DNA of 64,000 nt from Burkholderiales bacterium (GCA_026225235.1 JAMFSK010000003.1:1-64000), one strand, 5' to 3'; shown: positions 46,067-57,691, counted from the stretch's first letter. Notes: generated from the sequence alone by a model not told the origin. A program made the numbers and translations.

Positions 46067-48031
46067 TTACTCAAGCGGATGCGCTTGTGCTTGAGGGTTG
46101 AGCTGCTCGAGCGGATGGTGCCCGCGCGGGCTGCGCAACCAATGGGTATCGCGATGGAAACGAGTATAGCCAAGCCGGTCGAAGAATTCCAAAACCTGAA
46201 TGGCGCGTTTGCGCCCGAGCCCGGTCGCATCGCGGAATGCGGCCGCGCCGACTTGCTGGGCGTTACGCTCACCGATCGACGCTGCGATCGCTGCGAGTTC
46301 GCCGATCGCAGCGGGGTGGTAGAACAGATCGCGCACCACTTGATACAGCTCGGCCTGTTGGGCGAGACGGCGCATCAGTTGGCGCACGGGCTCCTCGCCC
46401 GCACCGGTGGCGGTCGCGAGCTCGCGTACCCACGGCGGATCGAAGCGGCCCGCAAGCACCAGCGGCAGCAAGTTGTCCGCGAGCCGCCGTTCAGCTTCAC
46501 CAAGCGCATGCACATGGCCGGGAAGATGAAACCAGGGTCCGGTGCGTTGAATCTCGCCTGACTCGGCAAGCGCATCGACAACGGCGTTCCACAAGGCATC
46601 GGGCCACGCCTGCGCAACCATGCGTCGTAGCCGCGCGCGCTCGGGGCCCAGTTCATCGGGGCTGCGCTCGTGGAAGTTCTGCAAGATCGTGATGACATGG
46701 CGCGCGAGTGCATCCCAGTGCTTGCCAAGGATCAGGATGGCGTCGTCGCGACCCTCAGGAGCGCCGTGTCGGCCGTTGAGCACACGCGCTCGGTCCGTCG
46801 CGGCCCCCGCCATATCCATCCCCGTCAGATGGGTAGCAAGCGGGCGCGACAAACCTAACGGAGCGGCCTCGAGTAGCGTTTCGAAACGACCGTGATCGAG
46901 CCACGCCGCCATGGCATCGAGCCATGCATGTCGTTGCGCCGAGCGGCGCTTGCGTGGCGGTCCGAATGGGTCAAGTACGCGGCCGCCGCCGATGGTTCGC
47001 GTCGCCTGCGCGTTGCGTACGATAAAGCGCATGCCGGGGACCGTGGAGACCGACTGCTCAAACACGAGTTGCACGCGGGCCGTCGAGCCCGGCGTCAGCG
47101 TCTCGCCTTGGAGTAAGGCGGCGTGCGCAAGCAGGTGCGTGGTGCCGAGGTGGACATGCACGGGTGCCCAGTGAACGAGTGGCGCAGGCGCGTCTGCGAG
47201 TAGCGTGAGTTCGGTGTCAAGACGCTCGGATGATTGCGCGAGCCGCGCGTCGACGATCCAGTCGCCGCGCCGGATCCGGTCTTTGTCGATGCCGGCAAGG
47301 TTCAGCGCGCAACGCTGTCCCGCATGCCCGCTTTCGGCAGGGCGGTTCTGCGCATGAATGCTGCGGATGCGGACAGGTTCATCGGCGGGGGCGAGACGCA
47401 TCACGTCGCCCGCGCTCACGCGGCCTGCGAAGACGGTGCCCGTCACGACTGTCCCGTGGCCAGCCAGCGTGAACACGCGGTCCACCGCGAGCCGGAACAA
47501 GCCATCGTCGCGACGTGTGTGCCATTCGCTCGCGGCTTCGCGCAACGCGGCGTTGAGCGCGGCACCCCCGGGGTCGCCAGCGTAGTTCGCATGTGTTTCA
47601 AAGATTGTTGCACTCGCCAGAGATGTCGGCGCGAGCAAGCGTTCGATCTCGGCACGGACTTCAACTCGCCTCGCCGCATCGACACGATCGACCTTCGTCA
47701 TCGCGACTGCGCCGTGTTGCACGCCCAGCAGTTGAAGGATCGCCAGATGTTCGCGCGTCTGCGGCATCACGCCATCGTCGGCCGCCACCACCAGTAGCGC
47801 AAAATCGATCCCGCAAGCGCCGGCCGCCATCGTATGCACAAAGCGTTCGTGACCTGGCACGTCGATGATGCCCAGCACGTCGCCATTCGCTAGTGGCGTA
47901 TAGGCATAACCAAGCTCGATCGAGATACCGCGTGCCTTCTCTTCTTTCAGGCGATCGGTGTCGACGCCGGTCAGCGCACGGACGAGTGTCGTCTTGCCGT
48001 GATCGATATGGCCCGCGGTACCGATGATCAT
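46067..48031 (-). CDS. selB: Selenocysteine-specific elongation factor
   Basis: A 654-residue protein with an EF-Tu-like GTPase front ([10 protein letters not shown] at residue 7, [12 protein letters not shown]) and C-terminal winged-helix repeats (residues about 380-654) that bind the SECIS RNA hairpin. It delivers Sec-tRNA to UGA codons in messages such as fdoG at the other end of this operon. It begins 19 bases after the selA stop. Confidence 0.96.
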   Translation of the reverse strand: MIIGTAGHIDHGKTTLVRALTGVDTDRLKEEKARGISIELGYAYTPLANGDVLGIIDVPGHERFVHTMAAGACGIDFALLVVAADDGVMPQTREHLAILQLLGVQHGAVAMTKVDRVDAARRVEVRAEIERLLAPTSLASATIFETHANYAGDPGGAALNAALREAASEWHTRRDDGLFRLAVDRVFTLAGHGTVVTGTVFAGRVSAGDVMRLAPADEPVRIRSIHAQNRPAESGHAGQRCALNLAGIDKDRIRRGDWIVDARLAQSSERLDTELTLLADAPAPLVHWAPVHVHLGTTHLLAHAALLQGETLTPGSTARVQLVFEQSVSTVPGMRFIVRNAQATRTIGGGRVLDPFGPPRKRRSAQRHAWLDAMAAWLDHGRFETLLEAAPLGLSRPLATHLTGMDMAGAATDRARVLNGRHGAPEGRDDAILILGKHWDALARHVITILQNFHERSPDELGPERARLRRMVAQAWPDALWNAVVDALAESGEIQRTGPWFHLPGHVHALGEAERRLADNLLPLVLAGRFDPPWVRELATATGAGEEPVRQLMRRLAQQAELYQVVRDLFYHPAAIGELAAIAASIGERNAQQVGAAAFRDATGLGRKRAIQVLEFFDRLGYTRFHRDTHWLRSPRGHHPLEQLNPQAQAHPLE

Positions 48032-48050
48032 GATGACAAGGGAGGTGTCG

Positions 48051-49481
48051 TCACAGGCGAAGCAGGCTCAGCTGCGCCACGAATGCAGCCTCGTCACCCG
48101 GTTCAAGGCAACGCAGATCGAGCCGCAGGGCGTGATCGGCGATGCGGCCGATCACGGGGCGGGGCAGCTCACGCAGCGCTTGTTCGAGCCGCAGCAGGAC
48201 GCGCCCGCCGGCCTTGCCGTCGGCGCGACGCGCAACTAGGCCGACGCTTGGCAGCAAGTCGATCGGCAGCGCGCCGCTGCCGATCTGGCTCAGCATGGCT
48301 TCGATCTGCACGGTGTAGGTCGCACTCAATGCCTGTGCAAAGGCGGGGAGCATGCGTTCGGCGGTGGCCTGCATCTCGCTCGCGGGGCGTGTCAGCAGTC
48401 GCAGCGTCGTCAGGCGTTCGCGCAGGAATTCGGGCGCACGGTACAACTGGAGCACGGGTTCAAGCGCAGCGAGCGTGAGCTTGCCAACACGCAGCGCCCG
48501 TTTGAGGGGGTGTTTCTTGATCTTCGCAATCAGGTCTTTGCGGCCCACCAGCAAGCCGGCTTGCGGGCCACCGAGCAGCTTGTCGCCGCTGAACGCGACA
48601 AGATCGGCGCCGGCCTCTAGGGTCTCGCGCACGGTCGCTTCCTTGGGCAGACCATAGCTCGACAAATCGACCAACGAGCCGCTGCCGAGATCGACCGCAA
48701 CGGGCACGCCGTGCTCGCGCCCGAGCGCGGCGAGGGTGGGCAGGGCGACTTCGTGTGTGAAGCCTTCGATCGAATAGTTGCTCGCGTGCACTTTCATGAG
48801 CAGGGCGGTGCGCGGGCCGATGGCATTGGCATAGTCGTGCACATGGGTGCGGTTGGTCGTGCCGACTTCGCGAAGCTTCGCCCCGGCACGCGACATGATG
48901 TCCGGAATCCGGAACGCGCCGCCGATCTCGACCAGTTCGCCCCGCGATACGACGACTTCCTTGCCCGGCGCCAATGCCGCGAGCATCAGCAGCACAGCGG
49001 CGGCATTGTTGTTGACCACAGTCGCGGCTTCAGCCCCCGTCAACCCGCGCAGGAGCGGTGCAATCAGGTCGTCGCGATCGCCGCGTGTGCCTGTCTCGAG
49101 GTCGAACTCAAGGTTCGCCGGGCGCGTGAGGGCGTCGACCACGGCTTGCACCGCGCTGTCGGGCAGCAAGGCTCGACCGAGGTTGGTGTGCAGCACTGTG
49201 CCGGTGAGGTTGAAGACGGTACGCAGACGAGGGCGCGCAGCGGCGGCGAGCAAGGTCGAAGTGCGTGTGGCGAAGGTCTCGATGTCGGTCGAGGTTGGGG
49301 CAGGCCCATGCGCCGCTTCGCGCACTGCCTCGCGGTGTTCATCGAGAATGCGTCGAACGGTCGTGAGCGTCTGGCTGCGTCCGTATTCGGCAATCAGCGG
49401 CTCGAACGGTGCCGAAGACATCAGGCGTTCGACCGAGGGAATCTGCGTGAGGCTCGTCGCCTTGCCACCATCCTCGCTCAC
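48051..49481 (-). CDS. selA: L-seryl-tRNA(Sec) selenium transferase
   Basis: A 476-residue PLP enzyme that converts Ser-tRNA-Sec to Sec-tRNA-Sec with selenophosphate. The PLP lysine is K301 in [31 protein letters not shown] and [12 protein letters not shown] are SelA signatures. Its ATG overlaps the fdhE stop by four bases (ATGA), and selB follows after 19 bases. Confidence 0.96.
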   Translation of the reverse strand: MSEDGGKATSLTQIPSVERLMSSAPFEPLIAEYGRSQTLTTVRRILDEHREAVREAAHGPAPTSTDIETFATRTSTLLAAAARPRLRTVFNLTGTVLHTNLGRALLPDSAVQAVVDALTRPANLEFDLETGTRGDRDDLIAPLLRGLTGAEAATVVNNNAAAVLLMLAALAPGKEVVVSRGELVEIGGAFRIPDIMSRAGAKLREVGTTNRTHVHDYANAIGPRTALLMKVHASNYSIEGFTHEVALPTLAALGREHGVPVAVDLGSGSLVDLSSYGLPKEATVRETLEAGADLVAFSGDKLLGGPQAGLLVGRKDLIAKIKKHPLKRALRVGKLTLAALEPVLQLYRAPEFLRERLTTLRLLTRPASEMQATAERMLPAFAQALSATYTVQIEAMLSQIGSGALPIDLLPSVGLVARRADGKAGGRVLLRLEQALRELPRPVIGRIADHALRLDLRCLEPGDEAAFVAQLSLLRL

Positions 49482-50440
49482 GCGTCGTCCTCTTCGTTCT
49501 CTTCGTCTTCATCGCCGCGCGCAGGCCATAAAAACGGATGCGGATCGGGCCGGCTGTAACCCGCCTGGTTCATCATCAGGTCGAGCGCGAGGCTCGCCAA
49601 GTCATCGGCAAACGGCTCGGCGTCATAGAGTTTGTTTTGCGCGAAGATTTTCCGGTAGCTGTGGCATTCGTCGCATGACTCGGCACGCGTGCCTTCCGGG
49701 CTCCCCTCGATGCTCTGATAGGCGATGCCCTTGGTCGAGCTGCAATTCGAGCATTTGACACGCACGCAATGCGCCTGTGTCGCGCAGAGACTGCATTGGA
49801 GGTATCGATACCCGTCGAAGGCGCCTCCGACACGCACGATGCTTGCGACGGGGGGCGAGCCGCACACCGGGCAAAGCCCCGGGGCGTCAAGATACGGCAT
49901 GTCTTCGGGGGCGAGCGCGCAGGCGCGCTGGGTCCACATCACTTCGAGTGCGGCGTGGATGAAAGGGGCCAGCGCCGGGTCGACGGTGTCGAGGTCGCGG
50001 TCGAGTTGGGCGGCGGCCTGCGCATCGAGTTCAGTGGCGCTCATGCGGCGCAGTCGCGCGAGCACGGAGGCAAACGACGCCGGTGCGCCGGTCGCGGACG
50101 ACGACGCCTCGATTCGCGCGATGAGTTCAGCGAGCACGGCACGCCATTGCGGATTGAGGGAGGCGGATATCGCGGGGACGATCGGCATGCCGTGCTGTTG
50201 GGCGAGCCGCATCGACGCCGTATCGATGACCGGTTCACCGAGCCCTGCGAGCACCGCATGCTGGGCGTCGACGAGGACCGCCATCAGCCTCAGATAGCCG
50301 CCGATCGAATTGCCGTCGGCTAGTTCCCGCAGCCGTTTGGCGCGCGCCGCGAAGACGCTGACACGCTCAGGCAGGGCCACGCGCGGCCATGCGGTCGCAT
50401 CAAGCGCCTGAATTTCTCCCGGTTCAAGGATACGTTGCAT
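49478..50440 (-). CDS. fdhE: Formate dehydrogenase accessory protein
   Basis: A 320-residue FdhE protein needed to mature respiratory formate dehydrogenases. The rubredoxin-like cysteine pairs are evident ([33 protein letters not shown]). The C-terminus is an acidic tail ([10 protein letters not shown]). ATG 50440 is preferred (AGAGGGA upstream); the frame continues to 50488 without a ribosome site. It lies 131 bases after fdoI and overlaps selA. Confidence 0.93.
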   Translation of the reverse strand: MQRILEPGEIQALDATAWPRVALPERVSVFAARAKRLRELADGNSIGGYLRLMAVLVDAQHAVLAGLGEPVIDTASMRLAQQHGMPIVPAISASLNPQWRAVLAELIARIEASSSATGAPASFASVLARLRRMSATELDAQAAAQLDRDLDTVDPALAPFIHAALEVMWTQRACALAPEDMPYLDAPGLCPVCGSPPVASIVRVGGAFDGYRYLQCSLCATQAHCVRVKCSNCSSTKGIAYQSIEGSPEGTRAESCDECHSYRKIFAQNKLYDAEPFADDLASLALDLMMNQAGYSRPDPHPFLWPARGDEDEENEEDDA

Positions 50441-50571
50441 GAGGTCCCTCTGAGGAACGAAAACGCCACGGCCCGGGGGCCCGGGCATCTACCGATGCGA
50501 GGGCACGCCGCCTGCCTTGAATCCTACGTGAAGCGGGGATGTTTTGCTAATGGGGTTCCCGAGCCGGGGTT

Positions 50572-51393
50572 TCACCGCCGCTCGGACTCGATCACCTCGC
50601 GAAACCAGCGGGGGTGGTGCTTGCGCGCCCAGCCGAGCGTGACCGTCCCGCGCACCATGGCACCGATCGACCCCTTGATCCAGAGCGCCGCGTAGATATG
50701 CACGACGATCCCGACGATCAGCACGAAGGCGCTGGCGGCATGCACGACAGCTGCGAGCCGGATCAACCCGATCGGGAAATAGAACGAGAAATAGCGCCGC
50801 CAGATGACGATGCCGCTCAGCAACAGGAGCAGCAGGCAGGCCACCATCGTGAAGAACAGCAGCTTCTGCCCGGCGTTATAACGCCCGACTTCGGGCAAGT
50901 CCTCCTCGCGGTTTTCGAGCACGTCGCCGATCTGCTTGAGCCACTGGACGTCCGTACGGTCGAGCAGGTTGTGATGCCAGAAGCGCAGCGCGAGCAAGGC
51001 GAACGAGAAAAACATCACCAAGCCGATAAACGGATGCAGGATCCGCATCCACTGGCCGCCGCCGAATAGTGCCGAGAGCCAGAACATCGCAGGATGAAAC
51101 ATCGCGAGTCCCGAGAGGGCGAGCAGGATAAAGGAGATCGCGGTAATCCAGTGGTTGCTGCGATCGTTCGGCGTATAGCGCACGATGAGGTCGTGGCCGC
51201 TCGGCGAAGCGTCGCGCAGGATCGTATCGTCGAGCACACGGTGGCGAGGGCGGTGGGGACGGCGGTTCTCGACGACGGGGTCGTCACGAGTCGCCGCGAG
51301 CGGTTCGCTGCGTCCGGCAGCGGCACGCGTCGTGGCGAGCGGCTTGCCGTCGCGTGGCGGATCATCGGAGTGGCTCGTGGTGGGATCAGACAT
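50572..51393 (-). CDS. fdoI: Formate dehydrogenase cytochrome b556 subunit (gamma)
   Basis: A 273-residue membrane cytochrome b with four spans and the histidines that hold two hemes (for example [54 protein letters not shown]). It passes electrons from FdoGH to quinone. Relative to the usual protein, which begins near the IVRYTxxxRxNHW motif, this one has about 65 extra polar N-terminal residues. The start ATG 51393 follows GAGGAG and lies eight bases inside fdoH. Confidence 0.93.
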   Translation of the reverse strand: MSDPTTSHSDDPPRDGKPLATTRAAAGRSEPLAATRDDPVVENRRPHRPRHRVLDDTILRDASPSGHDLIVRYTPNDRSNHWITAISFILLALSGLAMFHPAMFWLSALFGGGQWMRILHPFIGLVMFFSFALLALRFWHHNLLDRTDVQWLKQIGDVLENREEDLPEVGRYNAGQKLLFFTMVACLLLLLLSGIVIWRRYFSFYFPIGLIRLAAVVHAASAFVLIVGIVVHIYAALWIKGSIGAMVRGTVTLGWARKHHPRWFREVIESERR

Positions 51394-52339
51394 CGTAATG
51401 CTCCTCTTCACGTGACACATCGTCGTCGTGATGCGCATCGCGAACACGCTGCACGTCGTCACGTGCATCGAGTTCATCGTCGATCGTGACTTCGTTCGGG
51501 CCGATCCGCGTGTAGTGGAAGAAGCCCGCCAATGCCGCCAACGCGATACCAGCCAGCGCGAGGGGTTTGGCGGCGCCTTTCCAGATCCATACGAGCGGGC
51601 TGATGCGCGGGTTCTTTGGCAGGCCATGGTAGAGGCCGGGCTGATCCGCGTGATGGAGCACGTACATGACGTGCGTGCCGCCGACCCCGGCCGGGTCATA
51701 GAGTCCGGCATGTTCGAAGCCGCGGTCCTTGAGATCGACGATGCGGTCCGCGGCCTGGGTCTTCATGTCTTCCTTCGTGCCGAACATGATCGCGCCGGTC
51801 GGGCATGTCTTGACGCAGGCGGGTTCCTGGCCGACGGCAACACGGTCCGAACACAGGGTGCACTTGTAGACACGATGGTCCTTCTTCGAGATCCGCGGCA
51901 CATTGAACGGGCAGCCAGCGATACAGTAACCGCAGCCGATGCAGTTCTCTTCGTGGAAGTCGACAATGCCATTGGTGTACTGGACGATCGCACCCGGCGA
52001 GGGGCAAGCCTTCAGGCAGCCAGGGTCCTCGCAATGCATGCAGCCGTCCTTGCGGATCAGCCACTCGAGGTCGCCTTTCGGATTCTCGTATTCGGTGAAG
52101 CGCATCACCGTCCACGAGTGCTCGCTGAGGTCGCGCGGATTGTCGTAGACGCCCGTGGTGGTGCCAATCTCGTCACGCAGGTCGTTCCATTCCATGCAGG
52201 CGGTCTGGCAGGCCTTGCAGCCGATGCACTTGGTGACATCGATCAGCTTCGCCACGGTTCCCGTGACCGGCTCGCGGATCTGTGTCTGCGGCACGGTAGT
52301 GGCCGACATGCGTTTGATATCGAGCGATTGCAATGCCAT
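51386..52339 (-). CDS. fdoH: Formate dehydrogenase iron-sulfur subunit (beta)
   Basis: A 317-residue ferredoxin-like subunit with four 4Fe-4S cysteine groups ([65 protein letters not shown]) and one C-terminal membrane anchor ([18 protein letters not shown]). It carries electrons from the FdoG active site to cytochrome b. CGGAG precedes the ATG. The tail is acidic and longer than usual ([20 protein letters not shown]). Confidence 0.95.
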   Translation of the reverse strand: MALQSLDIKRMSATTVPQTQIREPVTGTVAKLIDVTKCIGCKACQTACMEWNDLRDEIGTTTGVYDNPRDLSEHSWTVMRFTEYENPKGDLEWLIRKDGCMHCEDPGCLKACPSPGAIVQYTNGIVDFHEENCIGCGYCIAGCPFNVPRISKKDHRVYKCTLCSDRVAVGQEPACVKTCPTGAIMFGTKEDMKTQAADRIVDLKDRGFEHAGLYDPAGVGGTHVMYVLHHADQPGLYHGLPKNPRISPLVWIWKGAAKPLALAGIALAALAGFFHYTRIGPNEVTIDDELDARDDVQRVRDAHHDDDVSREEEHYDV

Positions 52340-52368
52340 ATCAGACTCCGGTCTGGGGCTCGGTCACA

Positions 52369-55300
52369 TCAGGCCTTTTCGACCTTGACGAGGAAAGACT
52401 TGAATTCCGGTGTCTGGGTATTCGCATCGCCCACCGCGGGCGTCAGCGTATTGGCCAGGTAGCCGGGCTTGGTCAGGCCTTTGAAGCCCCAGTGCAGCGG
52501 AATGCCGACGGTCTGCACCTTCTTGCCGTCGATCATCAGCGGTTTGATCCGTTTAGTGACGAGGGCGACGGCGATGATATGGCCGCGATTCGACGACACC
52601 TTCACACGGTCACCGGCGACTACGCCGACTTCGTGCGCGAGGTCTTCGCTGATCTCGACGAACTGCTGGGGCTGCACGATCGAGTTGAGCCGCGCGTGCT
52701 TGGTCCAGTAGTGGAAGTGCTCGGTGAGCCGATACGTCGTGGCGGTATGCGGGAAGTCGGCGGCTTTGCCCAGTGAGGCTTTGTCGTCGGAGAAGATCCG
52801 TGCCGCCGGGTTGTTGGTCGCCTCAGGATGGTTCGGATGCAAGGGGTTGTAGCCGAGCGGTGTCTCGAAGGGTTCGTAGTGCTCGGGAAACGGCCCTTCG
52901 GTCAGGCCATCGCGAGCAAAGAAACGCGCCACGCCCTCGGCGTTCATGATGAAGGGGCCCATGCCGTTTTCGGGGGGCTCGTCGGCCTTGTAGTCAGGAA
53001 CATCCGCGCCGGTCCACGCCCTGCCGTTCCATGCGATGAGCTTGCGCGTGGGGTCGAACGGTTTGCCGCTCGGGTCGCACGAGGCGCGGTTGTAGAGAAT
53101 GCGCCGGTTCGCGGGCCATGCCCATGCCCAGTTCAGTGTCTGGCCGATGCCGGTAGGGTCGGAGTTATCGCGGCGGCCCATCTGGTTGCCGGCCTGGGTC
53201 CACGCGCCGCAGAAGATCCAGCAACCGCTCGCGGTCGAGCCGTCATCCTTGAGTTGAGCAAAGCCCGCCAGTTGCTCGCCTGCTTTGATGAGCACCTTGC
53301 TCGTGTCCTTCGGGTCGGTCTGGTCTGTGACGGCTTTGCCGTTGTATTCCATCGCGAGTTCCTGGGGCGTCGGGCTTTCCGGGTTCGAGTAGGCCCAGGT
53401 CAGGTTGACAATCGGGTCGGGGAATTTGCCGCCCTCCTTCTGGTACATCGCCCGCATGCGCGTGAACAACGAAGCCATGATCTCCAGGTCGCTGCGCGAT
53501 TCGCCCGGGCCGTCAGCGCCTTGCCAGTGCCACTGAAGCACGCGACTCGAACTGACAAGCGAACCGAACTCTTCCGCGAAGCAAGTGGTCGGCAGACGGA
53601 AGACTTCGGTCTGGATGTCCACGGAGTTGACATCGTTGAACTCGCCATAGTTCTTCCAAAACTCGGAGGTCTCGGTTGCCAGCGGATCCATCACGATGAG
53701 CCACTTGAGCTTCGAGAGGGCTTCGATGTTCTTTTTCTTGTTCGGCACGGCCGCCAGCGGGTTGAAACCCTGCGCGATATAGCCGTTGACCTTGCCCTTG
53801 TGCATGTCCTCCATGGTGTTGAGGACGTCGTAGAGCTTGTCGTATTTGGGCAGGTACTCGTATGCCCAGTTGTTGTCGGCGCTCGCATGATCGCCCCACC
53901 AGCTCTTCATCATGCTGACGAAGAAGGCCTTGTAGTTTTTCCAGTAACTGAGCTGGTTCGGCCGCAACTGTTGAGGGGCGCGCGTCTTGATGTAGTCATC
54001 AAAGCTCTGCTCCTTGTCGAGTGCGAGGGACATATAACCGGGCAGCGAGTTCGACAGCAGGCCCAGGTCGGTCAGCCCCTGGATGTTCGAGTGACCCCGC
54101 AGGGCGTTCATGCCACCGCCCGCCACGCCGATATTGCCGAGCAGGAGTTGCACCATCGCACCGGTGCGCAGCATTTGCGAGCCGACCGAGTGCTGGGTCC
54201 AGCCGAGGGCATACAGGATCGTGGCCGCGCGAGTAGGCACCGAGCAGGTGGCGAGCATCTCGCAGACGGTGAGGAACTTCTCTTTCGGGGTACCGCAGGC
54301 TTTCTCGACCATCTCGGGCGTATAGCGCGAGTAGTGCGTCTTCATCAATTGATAGACGCAACGTGGATCCTGCAGCGTCGGGTCGACTTTCGCAAACCCG
54401 TCGGCGCCGATCTCGTAGTCCCACGAGGACTTGTCGGTGTAGCTATGTTTGTCGGCGTCGTAGCCCGAATACAAGCCGTCGTTGAACGCGAAATCCGCGC
54501 GCACGATAAAGCTCAGATCCGTGTAGTTGCGCACGTACTCGTGCTGGATCTTGTCTTTCGTGAGCAGGTAGTTGATCACACCGCCGAGAAACACGATGTC
54601 GGAGCCGGTGCGGATCGGCGCATAGAAGTCGGCCACTGAGGCGGTCCGCGTGAAACGCGGGTCGACCACGATCAGTCGTGCACGCCGGTGCGCTTTCGCT
54701 TCCGTTACCCATTTGAAGCCGCACGGATGGGCCTCTGCGGCATTGCCGCCCATGACCAGGATCACATCCGCGTTGCGGATGTCGACCCAGTGATTCGTCA
54801 TCGCACCACGGCCAAATGTCGGGGCAAGACCTGCCACCGTCGGACCGTGTCAGACGCGCGCCTGATTATCGAATGCGAGCATCCCGGTGCTGCGGATGAC
54901 CTTGTGCGTCAGGTAGCCGACCTCGTTGCTGCTTGCCGAGGCGGCCAGCATGCCGGTCGTGAGCCAGCGGTTGACGGTCTCGCCCGCCTCATTCTTTTCG
55001 ATGAAGTTCGCATCGCGATCTTCCTTCATCTTTCTGGCGATCTTGTCAAGCGCGTCATCCCAGCTGATGCGTTCCCACTTGTCGGAGCCTGGTGCGCGAT
55101 ACTCGGGGAATTCGAGCCGGCTCGGGCTATGGATGAAATCGAGCAGGCTCGCACCCTTCGGGCACAAGGTGCCTCTATTCACCGGGTGGTCGGGGTCGCC
55201 CTCGATGTGGATGATGCTGGCTTTGGCGTTCTTGGCACCATCGCCGAGGCTGTACATGAGGATGCCGCAGCCGACCGAGCAATAAGGGCAGGTGTTGCGG

Positions 55301-55440
55301 GTCTCGGTCGCACGGGCCAGCTTGTATTGCCGGACCTCCGCCATCGCGGGCTCGGGCGAGAAGCCCATCAGGGCAAGACTCGAACCGGCCAGCGTCGCGC
55401 CGGACACTTTCAGGAATTGCCGTCGATTCATGGTGACCAT
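52369..55440 (-). CDS. fdoG: Formate dehydrogenase, selenocysteine-containing catalytic subunit (alpha)
   Basis: One 1,023-residue reading frame with an in-frame UGA at 54850-54852 (codon 197) read as selenocysteine: ...FDNQARV-Sec-HGPTVAGLAPTFGRGAMTNHW, the exact context of FdnG/FdoG active sites. The N-terminus has a twin-arginine signal (RRQFLKVSG), then the 4Fe-4S motif CPYCSVGCG. It is a periplasmic Mo/W bis-MGD enzyme oxidising formate to CO2. A SECIS hairpin lies just after the UGA. ATG 55440 and ATG 55431 are both possible starts. First gene of the fdo-sel operon. Confidence 0.97.
54821..54838 (-). promoter_or_regulatory. SECIS element of fdoG
   Basis: On the message, 11 nt after the UGA, the sequence GG-U-GGCA-GGUCU-UGCC-CC can fold to a minihelix with a bulged U and the apical loop GGUCU. 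The 11-nt spacing, bulged U and GGUCU loop match the SelB-binding SECIS of E. coli formate dehydrogenase mRNAs. Confidence 0.9.
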
Positions 55441-55563
55441 GGTGACGAAGCCTCGCTGATTGCCTACTTGTGGGGGATTCGTTCCAGTATATGCGTAGCG
55501 TGCTGACTTTGCCCGGCGACCTGCTTGCCGGGATGCAGAGGGGCTGCTCGAGTGCCGTCGCGG

Positions 55564-56496
55564 CTATTCGACGTTGAAGTGCACCCGTAGCTCGATGGTG
55601 GTTTCAATCGGGTGACCGTCTTGCAGTGCAGCAGTGAAATGCCATTGCCGCAGGCTGGCCAGGAGCAGACGGTTCAGTGTCGGATTGTGGGTCGCCTGCA
55701 CGAGGCTCACGTCCGCGCTCCCGTCTGGATGCACGGTGAAGCGGGCCAGCGCGACGGCGGCGTAGGCTTCTGCGCGGTCTTCGTCGGGGATGGCCGGGAG
55801 CGGCTGGTACGTTGCGCGCGCCGGGCCGTTTGTCGCACTGCCGTTAGACAAAGGGGATGCCACGTTTTTGTCGTTGTCGTGCGCGACGGGACCCGGGGCG
55901 TTACCGGCATGAGAGACGCTATCGGTTGCACCTGATTGCGGTGTATTCGAATTTGATGCGACCGGCGGCGCGGAGGGCAGGGCAGGTGCCGGCGTGAGCG
56001 CTGGGGGCGTGACCTGGGCTGCTGGTGCGGGTGGTTGAGTGAAGGGCCGTGGGCTCCCGGTGGCTGGAGCGACCGGGTGGGGCTCAACCTGTTGTGCCTG
56101 TCGTGATGCGGCAACTTCTTTCGCCTTGGTCGGCGACGTTTGCTGTCTTTGTATGTTTCGTATCGTCTTCGCGGCCGGTGCTTGTTGCTCACCTTGAGAT
56201 AGCGCGTGGGCCGTCGTCACCGGAGGCGCAATCGGTGCGGGCGGCGTGACGTCCTCGTAGACTTCCACGGCAAGCGTGGTCTCCACGGGTGGGGCGGCTG
56301 CGCCCCCGCTGTCTAGCAGACCAAGCAGCCCGCACAACAAGCCTATCCATGCGAGGACACCGGCGCTTGCCGCCAGCCATTGGCCTCCTGTCCGATCGGC
56401 TGAAGTGGAGCGGCGAAGCGTTCCAGATGAGCGCGCACTGCTTGAATGCGCATCTGGCTGCCCAAGCTGCAGGCGGGTGTCGCCACGCTCACTCAT
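55564..56496 (-). CDS. tonB: TonB energy-transducing protein
   Basis: A 310-residue protein: cytoplasmic head, one membrane span at about residues 42-63 (WLAASAGVLAWIGLLCGLLGLL), a long Pro/Ala/Thr-rich periplasmic spacer and a C-terminal TonB domain (AYAAVALARFTVHPDGSADVSLVQ...LRQWHFTAALQDG). It transmits proton-motive energy from ExbBD to the receptor encoded upstream. It overlaps exbD by eight bases and is the last gene of the receptor-exbB-exbD-tonB unit. Confidence 0.9.
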   Translation of the reverse strand: MSERGDTRLQLGQPDAHSSSARSSGTLRRSTSADRTGGQWLAASAGVLAWIGLLCGLLGLLDSGGAAAPPVETTLAVEVYEDVTPPAPIAPPVTTAHALSQGEQQAPAAKTIRNIQRQQTSPTKAKEVAASRQAQQVEPHPVAPATGSPRPFTQPPAPAAQVTPPALTPAPALPSAPPVASNSNTPQSGATDSVSHAGNAPGPVAHDNDKNVASPLSNGSATNGPARATYQPLPAIPDEDRAEAYAAVALARFTVHPDGSADVSLVQATHNPTLNRLLLASLRQWHFTAALQDGHPIETTIELRVHFNVE

Positions 56497-56887
56497 GCCG
56501 GATCACAATTAACAGTTCACGTGCGCCCGCGCGCCGGGCTTCGAGCATCGCACGCGTCACCGCGCCTTGCGTCGCCTTGTCGTCTGCCGCAACGATGAGC
56601 TTGCCATCGGGATGCAGCTTTGCTTGCACCGCGGCAGCCACCTGGGCGAGCGTGACGGCCTGCCCGGCGACAAGCAGGTGGTCGTCTTTCTCGATGCTCA
56701 GCGTGAGTGGCCGAGTATCGACGAGTGGCGCAGCCTTGCCGTCGGGCAGTGCGATCGACAGCGAATCGAGCCGTTGCATCGTCAATGAGGCAAGTAGGTA
56801 CGAGGCGAGCAGGAAGAACATCACATCGATCATCGGAATGATTTCGATGCGGCCGCGACGCGAGCGGCGCGCACGCCGAAGCTTCAT
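56489..56887 (-). CDS. exbD: ExbD biopolymer transport protein
   Basis: A 132-residue protein with one N-terminal membrane span containing the essential aspartate (IEIIPMIDVMFFLLASYLL) and a periplasmic domain. It partners ExbB in the proton channel that energises TonB. It overlaps exbB by four bases (ATGA) and tonB by eight. Confidence 0.93.
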   Translation of the reverse strand: MKLRRARRSRRGRIEIIPMIDVMFFLLASYLLASLTMQRLDSLSIALPDGKAAPLVDTRPLTLSIEKDDHLLVAGQAVTLAQVAAAVQAKLHPDGKLIVAADDKATQGAVTRAMLEARRAGARELLIVIRHE

Positions 56888-57654
56888 GGCGTGCGCTCGC
56901 GTGGCGGTGTTTCAAACGGACGACTTTCGCGCAGGCGCACGACGTCGACGGCCGGCCCGCTCGCGACGAACGCGGTACGTGGTTCACCGGAGTCCCGGGT
57001 TTCGCGATCGTGACGAATTGCCGCGAGCAGCCGTGTGCCGAAGGTCTGCAGTTCATCCATCGCCGTGTCGACTCGTTGAGTCAGCGCATTGAAGGCGATC
57101 AGCGAGATCACCGCAATGACGAGGCCGATGGCGGTGGCGATCAAGGCCTGCGCGACCCCGCCGCTGACCCCCGAAGGATTGACGAGGCCGTCCGCGCCGA
57201 TCAGGCGGAATGCTTCCATCATGCCCGTGACTGTGCCGAACAGACCGACGAGCGGGGCGGCCGTCACGATGGTATCGAGCAGCCAGAGTCCGCGATTGAG
57301 TGACTTCTCGACCAGTGGCGCACCGGCTTCGAGCTGCGCTTCGAGCCACCAGAGGGGGGCGCTCTCAAGCGCCGGTCCCCCTCCTAGCGCCGCGAGCCAC
57401 CGATGAAGCACATGACGCGAGGGCAGCGATGCCTCGATCATGGTTAGCGATGAAACGGGCTGGGCAAAGTGCCCGGCTTGCCCGGACCCCATGCCGGGCG
57501 CATGCGCTGAGTCCGGCAGCGACGAGGCCGTTCGCGTGATTGACCAGCTTCGTTCGACGATCAACGCGAAGGCGGCCGCGCCCAGCACCGCGAGCGGGAC
57601 CAGCACCCACCCGACGATGGGTACCGCCGTCACAACAAACGAAAGAGATGACAT
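56884..57654 (-). CDS. exbB: ExbB biopolymer transport protein
   Basis: A 256-residue MotA/TolQ/ExbB proton-channel protein with three membrane spans; the second and third (LDTIVTAAPLVGLFGTVTGMMEAF, AQALIATAIGLVIAVISLIAFN) are the conserved channel segments. ATG 57654 with AGCAGGG upstream is used; the frame continues upstream to 57813 but that part shadows the receptor gene. It starts 37 bases after the receptor stop. Confidence 0.93.
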   Translation of the reverse strand: MSSLSFVVTAVPIVGWVLVPLAVLGAAAFALIVERSWSITRTASSLPDSAHAPGMGSGQAGHFAQPVSSLTMIEASLPSRHVLHRWLAALGGGPALESAPLWWLEAQLEAGAPLVEKSLNRGLWLLDTIVTAAPLVGLFGTVTGMMEAFRLIGADGLVNPSGVSGGVAQALIATAIGLVIAVISLIAFNALTQRVDTAMDELQTFGTRLLAAIRHDRETRDSGEPRTAFVASGPAVDVVRLRESRPFETPPRERTP

Positions 57655-57691
57655 GCCCTGCTTCCTCATGACGGCCGTCTGCCGCCGGTTA

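Noticed and set aside
52828..54639. A 603-codon forward-strand open frame
   Set aside because: It lies wholly antisense to fdoG, is Arg/Val/Gly/His-rich without any family motif and follows from GC-biased codon use on the other strand.
54850..54852. Stop codon splitting fdoG, suggesting a pseudogene
   Set aside because: The position is the selenocysteine site of FdoG, a SECIS hairpin follows, and selA, selB and tRNA-Sec are in the same operon.
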